Below are positions 9,228 to 17,498 of a DNA stretch of 64,000 nt, in pieces; the first letter of the stretch is position 1, and each line of letters opens with the position of its first letter. Both the position numbers and the translations under genes were made by a program. Origin of the DNA: an uncultured Lachnospiraceae bacterium. Lineage in GTDB: Bacteria > Bacillota > Clostridia > Lachnospirales > Lachnospiraceae. The notes below the pieces were generated by a model. The model did no database searches. It was given only the letters and a program-made list of their open reading frames with translations, and was not told the DNA's origin. The stretch lies in contig CANQDA010000008.1 of assembly GCA_947591155.1 (NCBI GenBank), positions 39,698 to 103,697 of the forward strand, read 5' to 3'.

Positions 9228-9600
9228 TGATTCAATTTATTTTTCTTTAGTTTATCTCCCATGTCTTTCAGCTTTCCGAAGATTCTGCTTCTCCATTCTT
9301 CCTTTTCCTCTTCCGTAAGTTCCATGTCTTCCACAACAACCGTTTTTTCCTTGAGAGGGTTATCTGGATATTTGTTTTTCCCTTTGCTTCCAAACACAAC
9401 TGCTATGGCAGGCATGACGTAATACCCAGTTCTCCAAGCAAGGAACTCCAGTTCCTTTACACGGCTCTCTTTTTCTTCCAATCGTGCTTCAATTCTTTTG
9501 GTTATGTACTTTAACGTGGAGTGCCTGAATTCATGTTCCGTCATTCCTGCCGCTATCGCATTCTCATAAACCTCTCCCAGAATTAATTCCCGGAAGCTTT
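9218..9600 (-). CDS. Tail assembly chaperone T-domain (reached by -1 frameshift)
   Basis: Open in the -1 frame relative to the upstream chaperone (9583-10089) and overlapping its 3' end; the frame itself stays open to 9706. Residues after the slip read SFRELILGEVYENA and continue as a helical acidic/basic protein ending KKNKLNQGE. Two overlapping frames between tail tube and tape measure are the signature of the lambda G/GT chaperone pair, which coats the tape measure during tail assembly. No ribosome binding site fits an independent start, supporting translation as a fusion. Confidence 0.75.
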
Positions 9601-10089
9601 TTTCTTGTGGTCTTGAGGCTCTTTTATCTTCTTGTTTCCTTCCGTCAGGGCTTTTTCCATGCCCGTCCGTTTGAAAAAACCGTCCGCTCCAATCTGCTCC
9701 ATGCAAATAAGGAGCAAGTCATAGAAATTGTCTGTGCCATCTTCCGCATGGTCTTCAAAATACTGCCTGACGATGTTCTTTGCATCTTTCATGGACAATA
9801 CAGACCTGTCACCATCTTCCCCGTGGTGTTCAAGCAGACCAGCATAAAAAATGGTGATTGCAGTTTTCGGAAGGTTGTCCATTCCAGACAATACGTTCTT
9901 CAAAAGCTGTGAGCGGACTGTAGCCTTCTGTTCATCGTTCATGTTCTCCGTGATCTCACTCTCAACAACTGCACCAGAAGTTTTTCCAAGGAATTCCCTC
10001 AACTCCGTGATGCAGTCGCTGTAAAGTGAAGCTTCCACCGTGTACTCTAACTTGTAGTCTTTCCCGCCGATTGGCAAAATCTTATACAT
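9583..10089 (-). CDS. Tail assembly chaperone (G-type)
   Basis: 168 residues, starting MYKILPIGGKDYKLEYTVEA, mostly alpha-helical, ending in a Lys-rich tail. It lies directly after the major tail protein, as expected for lambda gpG-like tail chaperones. A share of ribosomes should shift -1 near the 3' end to make the longer G-T form. Confidence 0.8.
   Translation of the reverse strand: MYKILPIGGKDYKLEYTVEASLYSDCITELREFLGKTSGAVVESEITENMNDEQKATVRSQLLKNVLSGMDNLPKTAITIFYAGLLEHHGEDGDRSVLSMKDAKNIVRQYFEDHAEDGTDNFYDLLLICMEQIGADGFFKRTGMEKALTEGNKKIKEPQDHKKKASGN
9595..9606 (-). promoter_or_regulatory. Putative -1 frameshift site of tail chaperone
   Basis: Zero-frame codons AAG AAA AAA GCT. The run of six A flanked by G lets tRNA-Lys slip back one base, after which AGC TTC CGG continues the T-domain. 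It is not the canonical X XXY YYZ heptamer (G AAA AAA), so efficiency is uncertain. Confidence 0.55.
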
Positions 10090-10119
10090 AAAAATTCCTC
10101 CCTTTCATTTTTACGTTTA

Positions 10120-10623
10120 TTATTCGTCCAGTTCCGGCAATGTAGGCTCGATACCAATATCAAATTCCTTGATTTCATCAATGGCGATAGTGATGGAACC
10201 TGTGTAGGTGGTGTTGTCGGAAAGTGAAGGAAGCGGAATCTTTGAACCAGGCTGACCTACCACGAAATAAGCTTCCTTGTCCGTAGGGTGCCATACCTCA
10301 AACCATGTACGAAGATTCGTTTTCAATCCTTCCGCAGCTTCCTTCATCATCTTCTTGATGATAGGCTTGTTCTCTGGCGTGAAATGGAAGCTTACATCCC
10401 AGGAACCGCCAGTATCCTGTCTGCCTGCAATGTATCTGCTCTGCTGATCCTCCAGAGCGGATGCATCAATCGTTTCAGTGTCCAGCGTGATTTCGCCGAT
10501 TTCTGTACATCTCGGAATCCAGTTGAACGCTTCTGGCTTTTGATTGCTAACTGTTTCCACAGCATAGCCAAACTTGATTCCAAGTGTACTGATTGCCGGA
10601 ATTGCATTTGTTGCCTGTGCCAT
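10120..10623 (-). CDS. Major tail (tube) protein
   Basis: 167 residues, beta-rich, with the tail-tube look of Firmicutes siphoviruses (N-terminal GIKFGYAVE, EIGEITLDTETID and a C-terminal GSITIAIDEIKEFD segment). It precedes the chaperone pair. It would polymerise into hexameric rings around the tape measure. A strong AAAGGAG site and a structured leader (10639-10686) precede it, fitting high expression. Confidence 0.85.
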   Translation of the reverse strand: MAQATNAIPAISTLGIKFGYAVETVSNQKPEAFNWIPRCTEIGEITLDTETIDASALEDQQSRYIAGRQDTGGSWDVSFHFTPENKPIIKKMMKEAAEGLKTNLRTWFEVWHPTDKEAYFVVGQPGSKIPLPSLSDNTTYTGSITIAIDEIKEFDIGIEPTLPELDE

Positions 10624-10638
10624 TTTGCACTCCTTTCT

Positions 10639-10686
10639 ACCGCAAAACTTTTAGCGGTCAGCGACTGCCCCGTCTGGACAGCCGGT
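10639..10686 (-). promoter_or_regulatory. Structured leader before major tail gene (copy B)
   Basis: Minus-strand order: TACCGG, stem-loop CTGTCC/GGGCAG, TCGCTGACC linker, then stem ACCGC/GCGGT with loop TAAAAGTTTT, then AGAAAGGAG. It matches copy A (22533) and copy C (10724) in linker and loop while both stems differ by compensating changes. Confidence 0.6.
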
Positions 10687-10693
10687 AAAACAG

Positions 10694-10717
10694 AACGGGA
10701 CGTAAAAACGCCCCGTT
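10694..10717 (-). other. Hairpin between two leader copies
   Basis: AACGGGGCGT-TTTT-ACGTCCCGTT, a 10-bp stem with one wobble. No proper T-run follows, so termination would be weak; it separates leader copies B and C. Confidence 0.5.
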
Positions 10718-10723
10718 CATACT

Positions 10724-10776
10724 CCATGTAGCTTTTGATGGTTAGCGACTGCCTTTCGTGGTTCCGGCAGCCGGTA
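10724..10776 (-). promoter_or_regulatory. Structured leader copy C (not next to a gene start)
   Basis: TACCGG, stem CTGCC/GGCAG, TCGCTAACC, then CCAT/ATGG with loop CAAAAGCTAC. Same architecture as copies A and B. It follows the rha terminator directly and lies ~100 nt upstream of the tail gene, as if the leader was duplicated when the rha block was inserted. Confidence 0.55.
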
Positions 10777-10777
10777 T

Positions 10778-10807
10778 TAAGAAAAGGTGCCGAAATCGAC
10801 ACCTTTT
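10778..10807 (-). terminator. Terminator after first Rha gene
   Basis: AAAAGGTGTCG-ATTT-CGGCACCTTTT stem, one wobble, followed by CTTAAT; it overlaps the rha stop codon. Confidence 0.75.
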
Positions 10808-11471
10808 ACTCAATCATTTTTACTGCTTCTGTTGCTATAAACTGCTTTATCTGTTCGTATCCCCATCCGCATCCTATAAGACTGCTTACAAGCATCTCCA
10901 TGCTCTGAACCTTGTTTAAATCCTCACAAGTGAAGAAATCCCTCAAATTTTCTTTTTCCTTCACACCGTAATCCTTTTCCAGTTCTTTTGCTGGCTTCCC
11001 AAAGATTGTTCTGTAAATAAGATTCGTGTAGTTTGGATAGGCAAATCTCTTGTTAGGACTTTCTGCAATTCTCATTTTGATCGTGTCTGTAAGAATGTGA
11101 CGTATTACAACTCCTTTATCCCTTTCAATCTGCCACTGCTGACGTTCGGTATAAATTCGCTGCAATTCTTCACGCATGGAGTTAAAAGCTTCTATGTAGC
11201 GCTCTTTAAACTCCATTGCTTTCTCACCTGTATAGCCCATGCACAACATTGAGAATCCATCTTCCGTTACAATGTATTCTTTCAATGTCTTATTTTGTTC
11301 CGACTTGTAAGAGGATAACGCAAAATTGCGTTCTCTAAATTTCTCGGAACATTTCATTGATTCGATATCCCGAATAACGTCTGCATGGCGCTTTTCAAAA
11401 GTTTCTGCGATTTTTCTGCTTGTAGTGACAAGCCTTTCCTCATATCTCTTTCCGGTAATTTCTACTAACAT
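10806..11471 (-). CDS. Rha-family phage regulatory protein 1
   Basis: About 221 residues. The N-terminus has the Rha signature (VTTSRKIAETFEKRHADVIRDIE, later YIVTEDGFSMLCMGYTGEKAMEFKERYIEAFN). The C-terminal half is a helical domain also found in its paralogue at 12250-12963. Rha proteins are phage regulators that can block lytic growth in some hosts. The start MLVE (11471) is chosen by analogy with the paralogue; upstream ATG 11483 is too close to AGGAAAGG. It sits between holin and major tail gene, unusual for a regulator. Confidence 0.85.
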   Translation of the reverse strand: MLVEITGKRYEERLVTTSRKIAETFEKRHADVIRDIESMKCSEKFRERNFALSSYKSEQNKTLKEYIVTEDGFSMLCMGYTGEKAMEFKERYIEAFNSMREELQRIYTERQQWQIERDKGVVIRHILTDTIKMRIAESPNKRFAYPNYTNLIYRTIFGKPAKELEKDYGVKEKENLRDFFTCEDLNKVQSMEMLVSSLIGCGWGYEQIKQFIATEAVKMIE

Positions 11472-11518
11472 AAACTCAATCATCCTTTCCTGGTTTATTT
11501 TTTGTAGTATTCATTTAC

Positions 11519-11776
11519 TTACTGCTTCTGTTGCTTGATGATCTGGTCTGCTCCGGTACTTGCCAGACCGGATACAATGCCGCAAGCAAGTGCATTTATG
11601 ATGTTGTCAGCCGGGAAATCTGGAATGGTGTACATACCGACCACTCCCAGGACTGCACCTACCACCCCGACAACAACAGGAATCCACTTGTTATCTAGCG
11701 GTGTAGCCTTTGCAATCATTCCGCAGAGATAACAGATCACCGTGATTCCCACAAATCCTGCTACTCCAAAATCCAT
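11519..11776 (-). CDS. Holin (Hol44-like)
   Basis: About 85 residues with two to three hydrophobic helices: VGITVICYLCGMI, WIPVVVGVVGAVLGVVGMY and a C-terminal ALACGIVSGLASTGADQII motif typical of Firmicutes holins (phage_holin_5_2/Hol44 type, recognised from memory). It would form the membrane lesion that releases the amidase 13922-15019. Its position inside the tail gene block, apart from the endolysin, is odd. Confidence 0.8.
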   Translation of the reverse strand: MDFGVAGFVGITVICYLCGMIAKATPLDNKWIPVVVGVVGAVLGVVGMYTIPDFPADNIINALACGIVSGLASTGADQIIKQQKQ

Positions 11777-11807
11777 TTTAATCACTTCCCTTCCATAAAA
11801 ATAAGAC

Positions 11808-12218
11808 CTACGCTCCCGTGGTCTCTCCTAATAACTGCCCCGTATATACCCTGCTGTATCTGCTTACAACCCTTTTTATCCTGCTATCAATATTGTCCAG
11901 AACCTCCGGCCCGAACGTGCGCCGAAATCCCATGCCCACCATGCACTTGTGAATCGCACTGTCAATGTCATAGGCATCGTTCTGGGCAAAGATACCGTCC
12001 GCAAAAGCTTCCGTCTGGAATGACAGGTTCACGGAGCATTCATTCCCTTCCAAATCCGAACGGTCTGTCGGCATTCCCATAAGCAGGAGCCTGGCGTATT
12101 TCCCTTTTGCGATGGTTTCGCTTGCGTTCATTGACAAGTTTCCCTCGCCCACGATAGGCTCTATTTCTTTCTGGAACCTCTCAAAAACTTTCAGACTTGG
12201 ATTGTCAACTACAATCAA
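11808..12218 (-). CDS. Tail terminator / tail completion protein
   Basis: 136 residues from a TTG start (12218) set by AAAGGGGTGG 5 nt upstream; an open frame continues to 12260 without such a site. The size, position between the HK97 gp10-like gene and the tail tube gene, and sequences like LLLMGMPTDRSDLEGNECS and FAQNDAYDIDSAIHKCM fit the tail completion (gp11/gpU-like) role. Two insertions (Rha genes, holin) flank it. Confidence 0.7.
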   Translation of the reverse strand: MIVVDNPSLKVFERFQKEIEPIVGEGNLSMNASETIAKGKYARLLLMGMPTDRSDLEGNECSVNLSFQTEAFADGIFAQNDAYDIDSAIHKCMVGMGFRRTFGPEVLDNIDSRIKRVVSRYSRVYTGQLLGETTGA

Positions 12219-12249
12219 GGTGACCACCCCTTTCATTAAATCATAAAAT

Positions 12250-12963
12250 TTAACCTGCAATCAGTTTTCTACTGCTATTCGTGATAAATGACTTCACATC
12301 ATCGTATCCCCATCCGCAGTCTACAAGTCCGCTGACTATCATTTCAACAGATTTTACCTTTGCAAGTTCCTCCTGCGAAAAACAATCTCGGAGATTATCC
12401 TGCTTTGTGATTCCGTATTCTTCCCTTAACTGCTTTGCGGATTTCTCGAAAACTGCTCTGTAAACCAAGTCAGTGTATGTAGAGTATGCGTGATTGTGCA
12501 TACGATCATCTTCTCCACTTTCTTTCAAGGCTTTCGTAAATGCTTGGCGGATAACAATGCCTTTTTCCCTCTCGATCAGTTTTCCTTTGAGAAGTTCTTC
12601 CATCTGGTTAAACTGATTTATGTATGCAAGCTTAAATCGCATGGCCCTTTCGCCAGAAAAGCCCATAACCAAAAGAGTAAATCCATCTTTTGTCATAAGG
12701 TACTCTTTGTATGTTCTTCCGTTTTCAGCTTTGTACTCTGACGGAATGAAGTATTTTTCAAGGTGGTGCTCCCCACCTTCCGTTAAATCCTGTAAAATAC
12801 CCCTATTTTTTACTTCTTCTCCTCTCGCTCTTTCTGTTACGGCGATTCTTCCCTCTATTGCATACAATACTTCTTTGTGTTCTTTCCCAAATGTTTCCGC
12901 AATATCTCTACTGCTTACAACAATCGTTTCTCTTTTGTTAATCTTCATCATTTCTACTAACAT
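12250..12963 (-). CDS. Rha-family phage regulatory protein 2
   Basis: About 237 residues with the Rha core (VVSSRDIAETFGKEHKEVLYAIE, YLMTKDGFTLLVMGFSGERAMRFKLAYINQFN) and the same C-terminal helical domain as the protein at 10806-11471 (both have LVYR/LIYR, KENLRDFF/KQDNLRDCF, GCGWGY/DCGWGY). AAGGAGG 8 nt before ATG 12963 defines the start; both paralogues begin MLVE. Two diverged Rha copies 1.5 kb apart in a tail operon suggest repeated insertion or duplication. Confidence 0.85.
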   Translation of the reverse strand: MLVEMMKINKRETIVVSSRDIAETFGKEHKEVLYAIEGRIAVTERARGEEVKNRGILQDLTEGGEHHLEKYFIPSEYKAENGRTYKEYLMTKDGFTLLVMGFSGERAMRFKLAYINQFNQMEELLKGKLIEREKGIVIRQAFTKALKESGEDDRMHNHAYSTYTDLVYRAVFEKSAKQLREEYGITKQDNLRDCFSQEELAKVKSVEMIVSGLVDCGWGYDDVKSFITNSSRKLIAG

Positions 12964-13005
12964 ACCATTTTCCTCCTTCATGGCTTATTTATAGTTTGAT
13001 AGGTT

Positions 13006-13524
13006 TTATGAAGAAAATACTTCCCGTGCAATCTCTTGTATCCTTGCCCTGATTTCAACCGAGGCACTATAAACGGGCATGGCGGCTTGAGTACCGTAAG
13101 ACCTTACGTATTCCCCCGTGTCCGCCTGATAGTACCAGAATTCCTCTTTGCCGTGACCTTTCCCGTAAGAACCGATTGTGTAACCAAATTCCTCTCCTTT
13201 TGGATGTGGGCTTGTTCCGGCTGGAGTGTTGTAGAAAATTCCTGACCCGAATTCAATCCAGAGGCATCCCCGACCTTCAACTATCAATTCCGCCTGTGAA
13301 TACTCTCCAAAAGAATTCAGCTTTATATAGGTGTTGTGATTCTTGTCCGAATCTCCCTTTGCGGCGCTTATCCTTTGGTCAATCACCGGAATACCGACTT
13401 CCGCAAGCCTGCGCACAAACAGGTCATTTTTACTTTTCAATCTTTCCTTATACTGGTTCAGTTCATCAATAGCCTGCCTTATTGAACTCTGGGAAAGACT
13501 CATCTTTATCGTCCTATTAGCCAT
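13006..13524 (-). CDS. HK97 gp10-like tail/connector component
   Basis: 172 residues. An N-terminal helix pair (QAIDELNQYKERLKSKN) and the motif WIEFGSGIFYN..AGTSPHP are typical of HK97 gp10-like minor tail proteins at the head-tail joint. Start ATG 13524 follows AGGGGCG. It directly follows the head-tail joining gene. Confidence 0.8.
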   Translation of the reverse strand: MANRTIKMSLSQSSIRQAIDELNQYKERLKSKNDLFVRRLAEVGIPVIDQRISAAKGDSDKNHNTYIKLNSFGEYSQAELIVEGRGCLWIEFGSGIFYNTPAGTSPHPKGEEFGYTIGSYGKGHGKEEFWYYQADTGEYVRSYGTQAAMPVYSASVEIRARIQEIAREVFSS

Positions 13525-13526
13525 AA

Positions 13527-13925
13527 TCACGCCCCTTGAATCTTTGAAATCCCGAACCTTGCTACCAGTGACTTCTGACTGTCTAAAATCTTTTTCAGGA
13601 CGTAATCAGGCGGAACGATTGCTTCCCCGTTTTCCGTCAGGCTCACGTTCCCATCATCGTCAAGCTGCGGCTCCCGGTCTACCCACAAAACATCGTCCTC
13701 CGCAAACTCGAATGTATTGTATCTGTCTTTCATCTTGTCCCGTGTGATATACCTGTCATAGTCTGGGATAATTCCAGCTGCTACATCATCAGGAGATCCA
13801 CTTGTACTGGATACGGTATAGTGTTTTAAAACCGGCTTCCCATAGACAGGAATGTGCATTCCGTTCACCAGCTTTTCCGTCCGCTTGCAGAACCATATCT
13901 TTTGCCGGATTCTGTTTAGGCTCAT
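13527..13925 (-). CDS. Head-tail joining protein (probable)
   Basis: 132 residues beginning MSLNRIRQKIWFCKR. The sequence (GKPVLKHYTVSSTSGSPDD, YDRYITRDK, VLWVDREP) and the place just before the gp10-like gene fit a head closure/stopper protein. Its ATG overlaps the amidase stop codon (GCATGA) with AGGTGA upstream, so translation is probably coupled to the endolysin gene. Confidence 0.65.
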   Translation of the reverse strand: MSLNRIRQKIWFCKRTEKLVNGMHIPVYGKPVLKHYTVSSTSGSPDDVAAGIIPDYDRYITRDKMKDRYNTFEFAEDDVLWVDREPQLDDDGNVSLTENGEAIVPPDYVLKKILDSQKSLVARFGISKIQGA

Positions 13926-15019
13926 GCGATCACCTCTGCGTAATTCAGGCAAATCCAGGCATCCACGGTCTTTCCTTTGTACATCTGTTTGGACTTGAGC
14001 CTGCCCCATTTCCCAATCTTTCCAGAAGAATTGATCTTACCGTTTTCCTCTTCCACGATGGTGTAAACACCCTCCGGGATATACCCGATCTTGTCATGGC
14101 TGATACTTGCCCCAGTCCTCATGTACAGATTCTCAATGCGGACACGCACCTTGTATTCTCCGCAATCCTTTTTAGGCTTTTCAACCTTACCGGTCGGATA
14201 AACCTTGTTCCCAGCAGAATCAAATGCACTATATCCAGGATGTTCGTCCACATATTTCTTGGCATTCTCCAAGACCGAAAATGCAATGACCTGGCTGTTC
14301 GAATCTTCCCAAGTTTTTCGTATACGGTATAACTCATCTTTCTTTTCTTCCGTGGTAGTATTGACTTGTTCTGCAGGCCTCTGTGCTTCTACTGGCTTAC
14401 TTCCAGAAACAGGAACACCTAAAAATTCCGCAATGCACTCTGCATCCAATCTGGCAAGCTTCCTTAAGTTGCTGTCATCCATCAGCCATGCACTTGCATA
14501 CTTATTTGTGTGGAAAGAATGCTCCACGATGATTCCAGGGACCCCAACAGACCATGCGCCATTCAATACGCCATAGTAATTGTCATCCTTCTTCCCGTTT
14601 TTATCACGGTCAGAACCAGCCAATTTGGAATAAGTCTGCGCACCGTTTACGCCCATCAGCTGCTCAATCCTGGGAGCAATCATGTCCGCAAGTTGCCTTG
14701 ACCTTTCGTCAACTTCAGTACCGGAACGGCTCACATAGTAAATAGCAACTACCCTGCTTACGCTTTCCGTACCGCAGGCATTGCTATGGTTACTAACGAA
14801 CGCATCGCAGCCTTTCGCTTTCTTGCCCCTGGCGGACAGGCTGGGATCCTCATCAATGCTGTTCCTGGTAAGCGCCACTTCAATTCCCATGCTTTCCAGT
14901 TCCGCTTTTTCATACATGGTCAGCTGCCACGTCATTGCGGATTCATAATATCCGCTTGTGGCTCCTGCATTATACCGGCTCCCATAATGCCCGGGGTCTA
15001 AACACACTTTCTTTGCCAT
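13922..15019 (-). CDS. Endolysin: N-acetylmuramoyl-L-alanine amidase
   Basis: 365 residues. Residues 1-190 form an Amidase_3 zinc amidase (LDPGHYG, NHSNACG, GIIVEHSFHTN with the catalytic Glu). A SPOR-like stretch follows around residues 230-270 (ENAKKYVDEHPGYSAFD) and an SH3-like C-terminus from ~285 (YKVRVRIENLYMRTGAS, GYIPEGVYTIVEE). It cleaves the amide between muramic acid and the stem peptide. It lies between metallopeptidase-like genes and head-tail genes, not with the holin. Confidence 0.9.
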   Translation of the reverse strand: MAKKVCLDPGHYGSRYNAGATSGYYESAMTWQLTMYEKAELESMGIEVALTRNSIDEDPSLSARGKKAKGCDAFVSNHSNACGTESVSRVVAIYYVSRSGTEVDERSRQLADMIAPRIEQLMGVNGAQTYSKLAGSDRDKNGKKDDNYYGVLNGAWSVGVPGIIVEHSFHTNKYASAWLMDDSNLRKLARLDAECIAEFLGVPVSGSKPVEAQRPAEQVNTTTEEKKDELYRIRKTWEDSNSQVIAFSVLENAKKYVDEHPGYSAFDSAGNKVYPTGKVEKPKKDCGEYKVRVRIENLYMRTGASISHDKIGYIPEGVYTIVEEENGKINSSGKIGKWGRLKSKQMYKGKTVDAWICLNYAEVIA

Positions 15020-15037
15020 AAAAACCTCTCCTTTTCT

Positions 15038-15424
15038 TTACGAAACAACCCTGCATAACTCAATCGGCACAACGCCAATCGCTTTATCGCCAAGTACTTT
15101 ATAAGCATCTCTGAATATTTCTTCTCCATAATCCGCAAGCAGATTGCAGCACCATTCCTCCGCTTCAATCCAGTACCTTTTCTTGACCATCCTGTGTAAT
15201 TGCGGAAGCAGGTCGTAAGAAACCATCGCGCTATGCCCTAATTCATGAATCAGCACCCTTGTCAACAGTTCCCCGTGTAATGCGCTTGAAAGATATATAG
15301 TCTGTGTGGAAGAATCCGTCACGCCAAGCGTGTACGAATCAGTCCTGTCTATCAAAACGGGGTCAGACGGATATGTGAAGCGTACCGTCCATTCCAGTTC
15401 GTTCATTTCAAAATGTGTCAGCAT
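15038..15424 (-). CDS. Small zinc metallopeptidase-like protein (HELGH)
   Basis: 128 residues with RVLIHELGHSAMVSY, the HExxH zinc motif followed by small residues, and a downstream Glu-rich helix (WIEAEEWCCNLLADYGEE) that could supply the third ligand. Substrate unknown. A second HExxH protein follows upstream (15433-15774), giving a metallopeptidase-like pair beside the endolysin. Processing of a virion or wall protein is a guess. Confidence 0.65.
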   Translation of the reverse strand: MLTHFEMNELEWTVRFTYPSDPVLIDRTDSYTLGVTDSSTQTIYLSSALHGELLTRVLIHELGHSAMVSYDLLPQLHRMVKKRYWIEAEEWCCNLLADYGEEIFRDAYKVLGDKAIGVVPIELCRVVS

Positions 15425-15432
15425 ATCATCAC

Positions 15433-15774
15433 CTACAACAAATCAAGTTCTTTGAAAGCCTTAAAAATCTTAGGAGATTGTATTGCAAGCCAATCTATAA
15501 GTTCCTCATTTTCTGCATAATCGCTATGGCTTCTCAATCCCGATTCCCCGAAAAACGCATGAAAGACTTCATGGCGTGCAACTTTCTTTTTGTATTCCTC
15601 AAAATTATCCACACGCATGACTTCATCTTCTGTATATTTGCAATCATTTAAAATGATTTTCTTTGAATACTGTTCGCAAATTCCATCGCATTCCTTAAGC
15701 TTCGGATTCTCTGTTTCTGACTGCACTAAAATCTCATAGTCTGTTCCTAGAATATTTACCGTGCAATTTTCCAT
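15433..15774 (-). CDS. Small zinc metallopeptidase-like protein (HEVFH)
   Basis: 113 residues with VARHEVFHAFFGESGL (HExxH) and a downstream acidic helix (ENEELIDWLAIQSPKI). The N-terminal half contains KIILNDCKYTEDE. Distantly like the neighbour at 15038-15424. ATG 15774 is favoured over GTG/ATG further up because of GGGAGGAAAT upstream. Confidence 0.6.
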   Translation of the reverse strand: MENCTVNILGTDYEILVQSETENPKLKECDGICEQYSKKIILNDCKYTEDEVMRVDNFEEYKKKVARHEVFHAFFGESGLRSHSDYAENEELIDWLAIQSPKIFKAFKELDLL

Positions 15775-15786
15775 ATTTCCTCCCAA

Positions 15787-15818
15787 AGAAAAACTCCGCA
15801 GGCATTAAGCCCACGGAG
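15787..15818 (-). terminator. Terminator upstream of the metallopeptidase genes
   Basis: CTCCGTGGGC-TTAAT-GCCTGCGGAG stem (10 bp, two wobbles) followed by TTTTTC on the minus strand. Confidence 0.8.
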
Positions 15819-15828
15819 CCTTTATTTT

Positions 15829-16551
15829 TTATGCCGGAAGCTGTTGCGCAAACTGTGTAAGTCTTTGCTTCATCTTCGCCTTATCCTGTGTATCTGCACC
15901 ACCGTAAATCTTTCGTACCATTTCCTCTACATCGTCCCACGCTTCATCCGCAGTGCTTTTCATCATTTTCTGATTTTCCGGTGTGGGATTTTCCGTGTAG
16001 TGCTTCCTAGCAGCCCTATAATTTTCATACGAGCGTCCATAACGGGAGCCTTCATTGTCACCGCCACGGCCGCCTTCTCCATAACTGTTTCTGCCATTCA
16101 TTTCCATTCCACGATTTCCATCAGTGTACCCCATCCCAAAATGCACATTGCGCAGCCTGGGGTCTTGCCGATAATCCTGCATATACTCTTCTTCATCCCA
16201 CGGCATAGGCATGTATCCCATCCTCATGCTTCTTCCTCTGCCCTTTGGGGCGAATCTTCCATTGGAATAACGGTTACGGTTGTAGAAACGCCGCTCACCC
16301 TCTTCATCTCCGTACTCTTCTTTCATCTGGCGCAGAAGATATTTGGATTCTTCCTCTTCCTCTTTTTCGGATTCCTCCATCGCCTTGGAAATCCTAGCAA
16401 AATATTCCGCCTCACAAAGTTTTTCAAGAATTTCTGCTTGCTTTTCTGCTATTCCAACGTTCATATTTTCAATGCCTTTATCAACGTCGCAGCTAAAATC
16501 TTCTGCGATTTTCTCAATCGCATTGTGCATATGCTTAATGTGCATAATCAC
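15829..16551 (-). CDS. Phage protein, acidic helical N-terminus and Gly/Arg-rich middle
   Basis: About 238-240 residues. Residues 1-70 are charged helix (EILEKLCEAEYFARISKAMEE, poly-Glu). Residues ~85-175 are rich in Arg, Gly, Tyr and Met (NRYSNGRFAPKGRG, YMPMPWDEEEYMQDY). The C-terminal helix holds DDVEEMVRKIYGGADTQDKAKMK. A widespread type in gut Firmicutes phages; function unknown, possibly virion-associated. GTG 16551 or ATG 16545 are both possible starts. Confidence 0.6.
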   Translation of the reverse strand: MIMHIKHMHNAIEKIAEDFSCDVDKGIENMNVGIAEKQAEILEKLCEAEYFARISKAMEESEKEEEEESKYLLRQMKEEYGDEEGERRFYNRNRYSNGRFAPKGRGRSMRMGYMPMPWDEEEYMQDYRQDPRLRNVHFGMGYTDGNRGMEMNGRNSYGEGGRGGDNEGSRYGRSYENYRAARKHYTENPTPENQKMMKSTADEAWDDVEEMVRKIYGGADTQDKAKMKQRLTQFAQQLPA

Positions 16552-17384
16552 TACTTCTCCTTTCCAATATGAGTCAGTGCTTCTAATGGAGACATATCAT
16601 ACTTATAAATCCTTTGATAAACAGTTTTGTAGTTTACTCCGTATATTTCGCACCATTCTTTTAATCTCTTTCTCTCGTTGTTTATCTCAATATACAAAGT
16701 ATTTCTTTTGTTTTTCGCTTGATTTTCAAGCGGAATCCAACAACAATTATTAGGGCAATAATTTCCATTTACATCTTTTCTTTCTATGGAATATCCGTCT
16801 TTGTAACCATTTTCTAAAGACCATTTATAGAAATTATCAAAATCAAGCCACTCTTCACAAATCGTTATACCACGTTCACCATAGTCTTTATACGACCGCA
16901 TTTTCTGGTTGAAACATCTGCTTTTCATTCCAATCCATTTAGAATATATCTTTGTTTTTCTACCAGCCATGCTGTTGGATTCGCCAATTCTCTTTTTGTG
17001 TATGCATTTGCAAGTCGCTTCATTCTTCTTAATGTTTGATGCTGCAGATTGATTGATTTTCCCACAATGCTTACACTTGCAATTCCAGTATATCTTTCCA
17101 CTCTTCTTTCCAAATAAGGAAACAACAATTATATCTTCATTTTCGTATCCGGTTATGTCTTGAAATTTCCCTTTATTCTCTTTCCTTAAGCATCCACAGG
17201 ATTTTGTTTTTCCGCTAGTCAAATAATGCGTGCATACAACTACGTTGTTTCCGCAATCGCACTTACAATTCCATGCGTTTTGGTCTCCCTTTTTCCCAGC
17301 GTAGGATTCAACATAAAGTTTTCCGTATCTTTCCCCTGTTATGTCGACAAAATTATGTGGAACGTTTCCTTTCTTGAACGGCAT
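16551..17384 (-). CDS. Homing endonuclease-like protein with zinc-ribbon repeats (HNH/AP2-type)
   Basis: 277 residues. The N-terminal part has zinc-knuckle repeats (ITGERYGKLYVES, WNCKCDCGNN, KSCGCLR; WNCKCKHCGK). The C-terminal half holds GITICEEWLDFDNFYKWSLENGY, YSIERKDVNGNYCPNNCCWI and ENQAKNKRNT, the layout of free-standing phage HNH endonucleases. A similar gene is at 24618-25625. It is transcribed divergently from an RHH gene (17499-17669), probably its repressor, across a shared promoter-operator region. Confidence 0.8.
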   Translation of the reverse strand: MPFKKGNVPHNFVDITGERYGKLYVESYAGKKGDQNAWNCKCDCGNNVVVCTHYLTSGKTKSCGCLRKENKGKFQDITGYENEDIIVVSLFGKKSGKIYWNCKCKHCGKINQSAASNIKKNEATCKCIHKKRIGESNSMAGRKTKIYSKWIGMKSRCFNQKMRSYKDYGERGITICEEWLDFDNFYKWSLENGYKDGYSIERKDVNGNYCPNNCCWIPLENQAKNKRNTLYIEINNERKRLKEWCEIYGVNYKTVYQRIYKYDMSPLEALTHIGKEK

Positions 17385-17421
17385 ATCTTTCTCCTCTTTT
17401 AAACTTATTTAATCTTAATTA

Positions 17422-17469
17422 AGTATAACATATTTTCTACTTGATTTCAAGAAAAATATGTGTTAAACT
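17422..17469. promoter_or_regulatory. Divergent promoters with TTAATTAAG operators
   Basis: Minus strand: TTGAAA (17445-17450), 17 nt, TATACT (17422-17427). Plus strand: TTGATT (17441-17446), 17 nt, TAAACT (17464-17469). Each -10 is followed by CTTAATTAA (around 17411-17422 and 17467-17476), probable sites for the RHH protein. Both the endonuclease and the repressor would be shut together. Confidence 0.65.
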
Positions 17470-17498
17470 TAATTAAATTGAAGAAAGGATTTTTTGCT

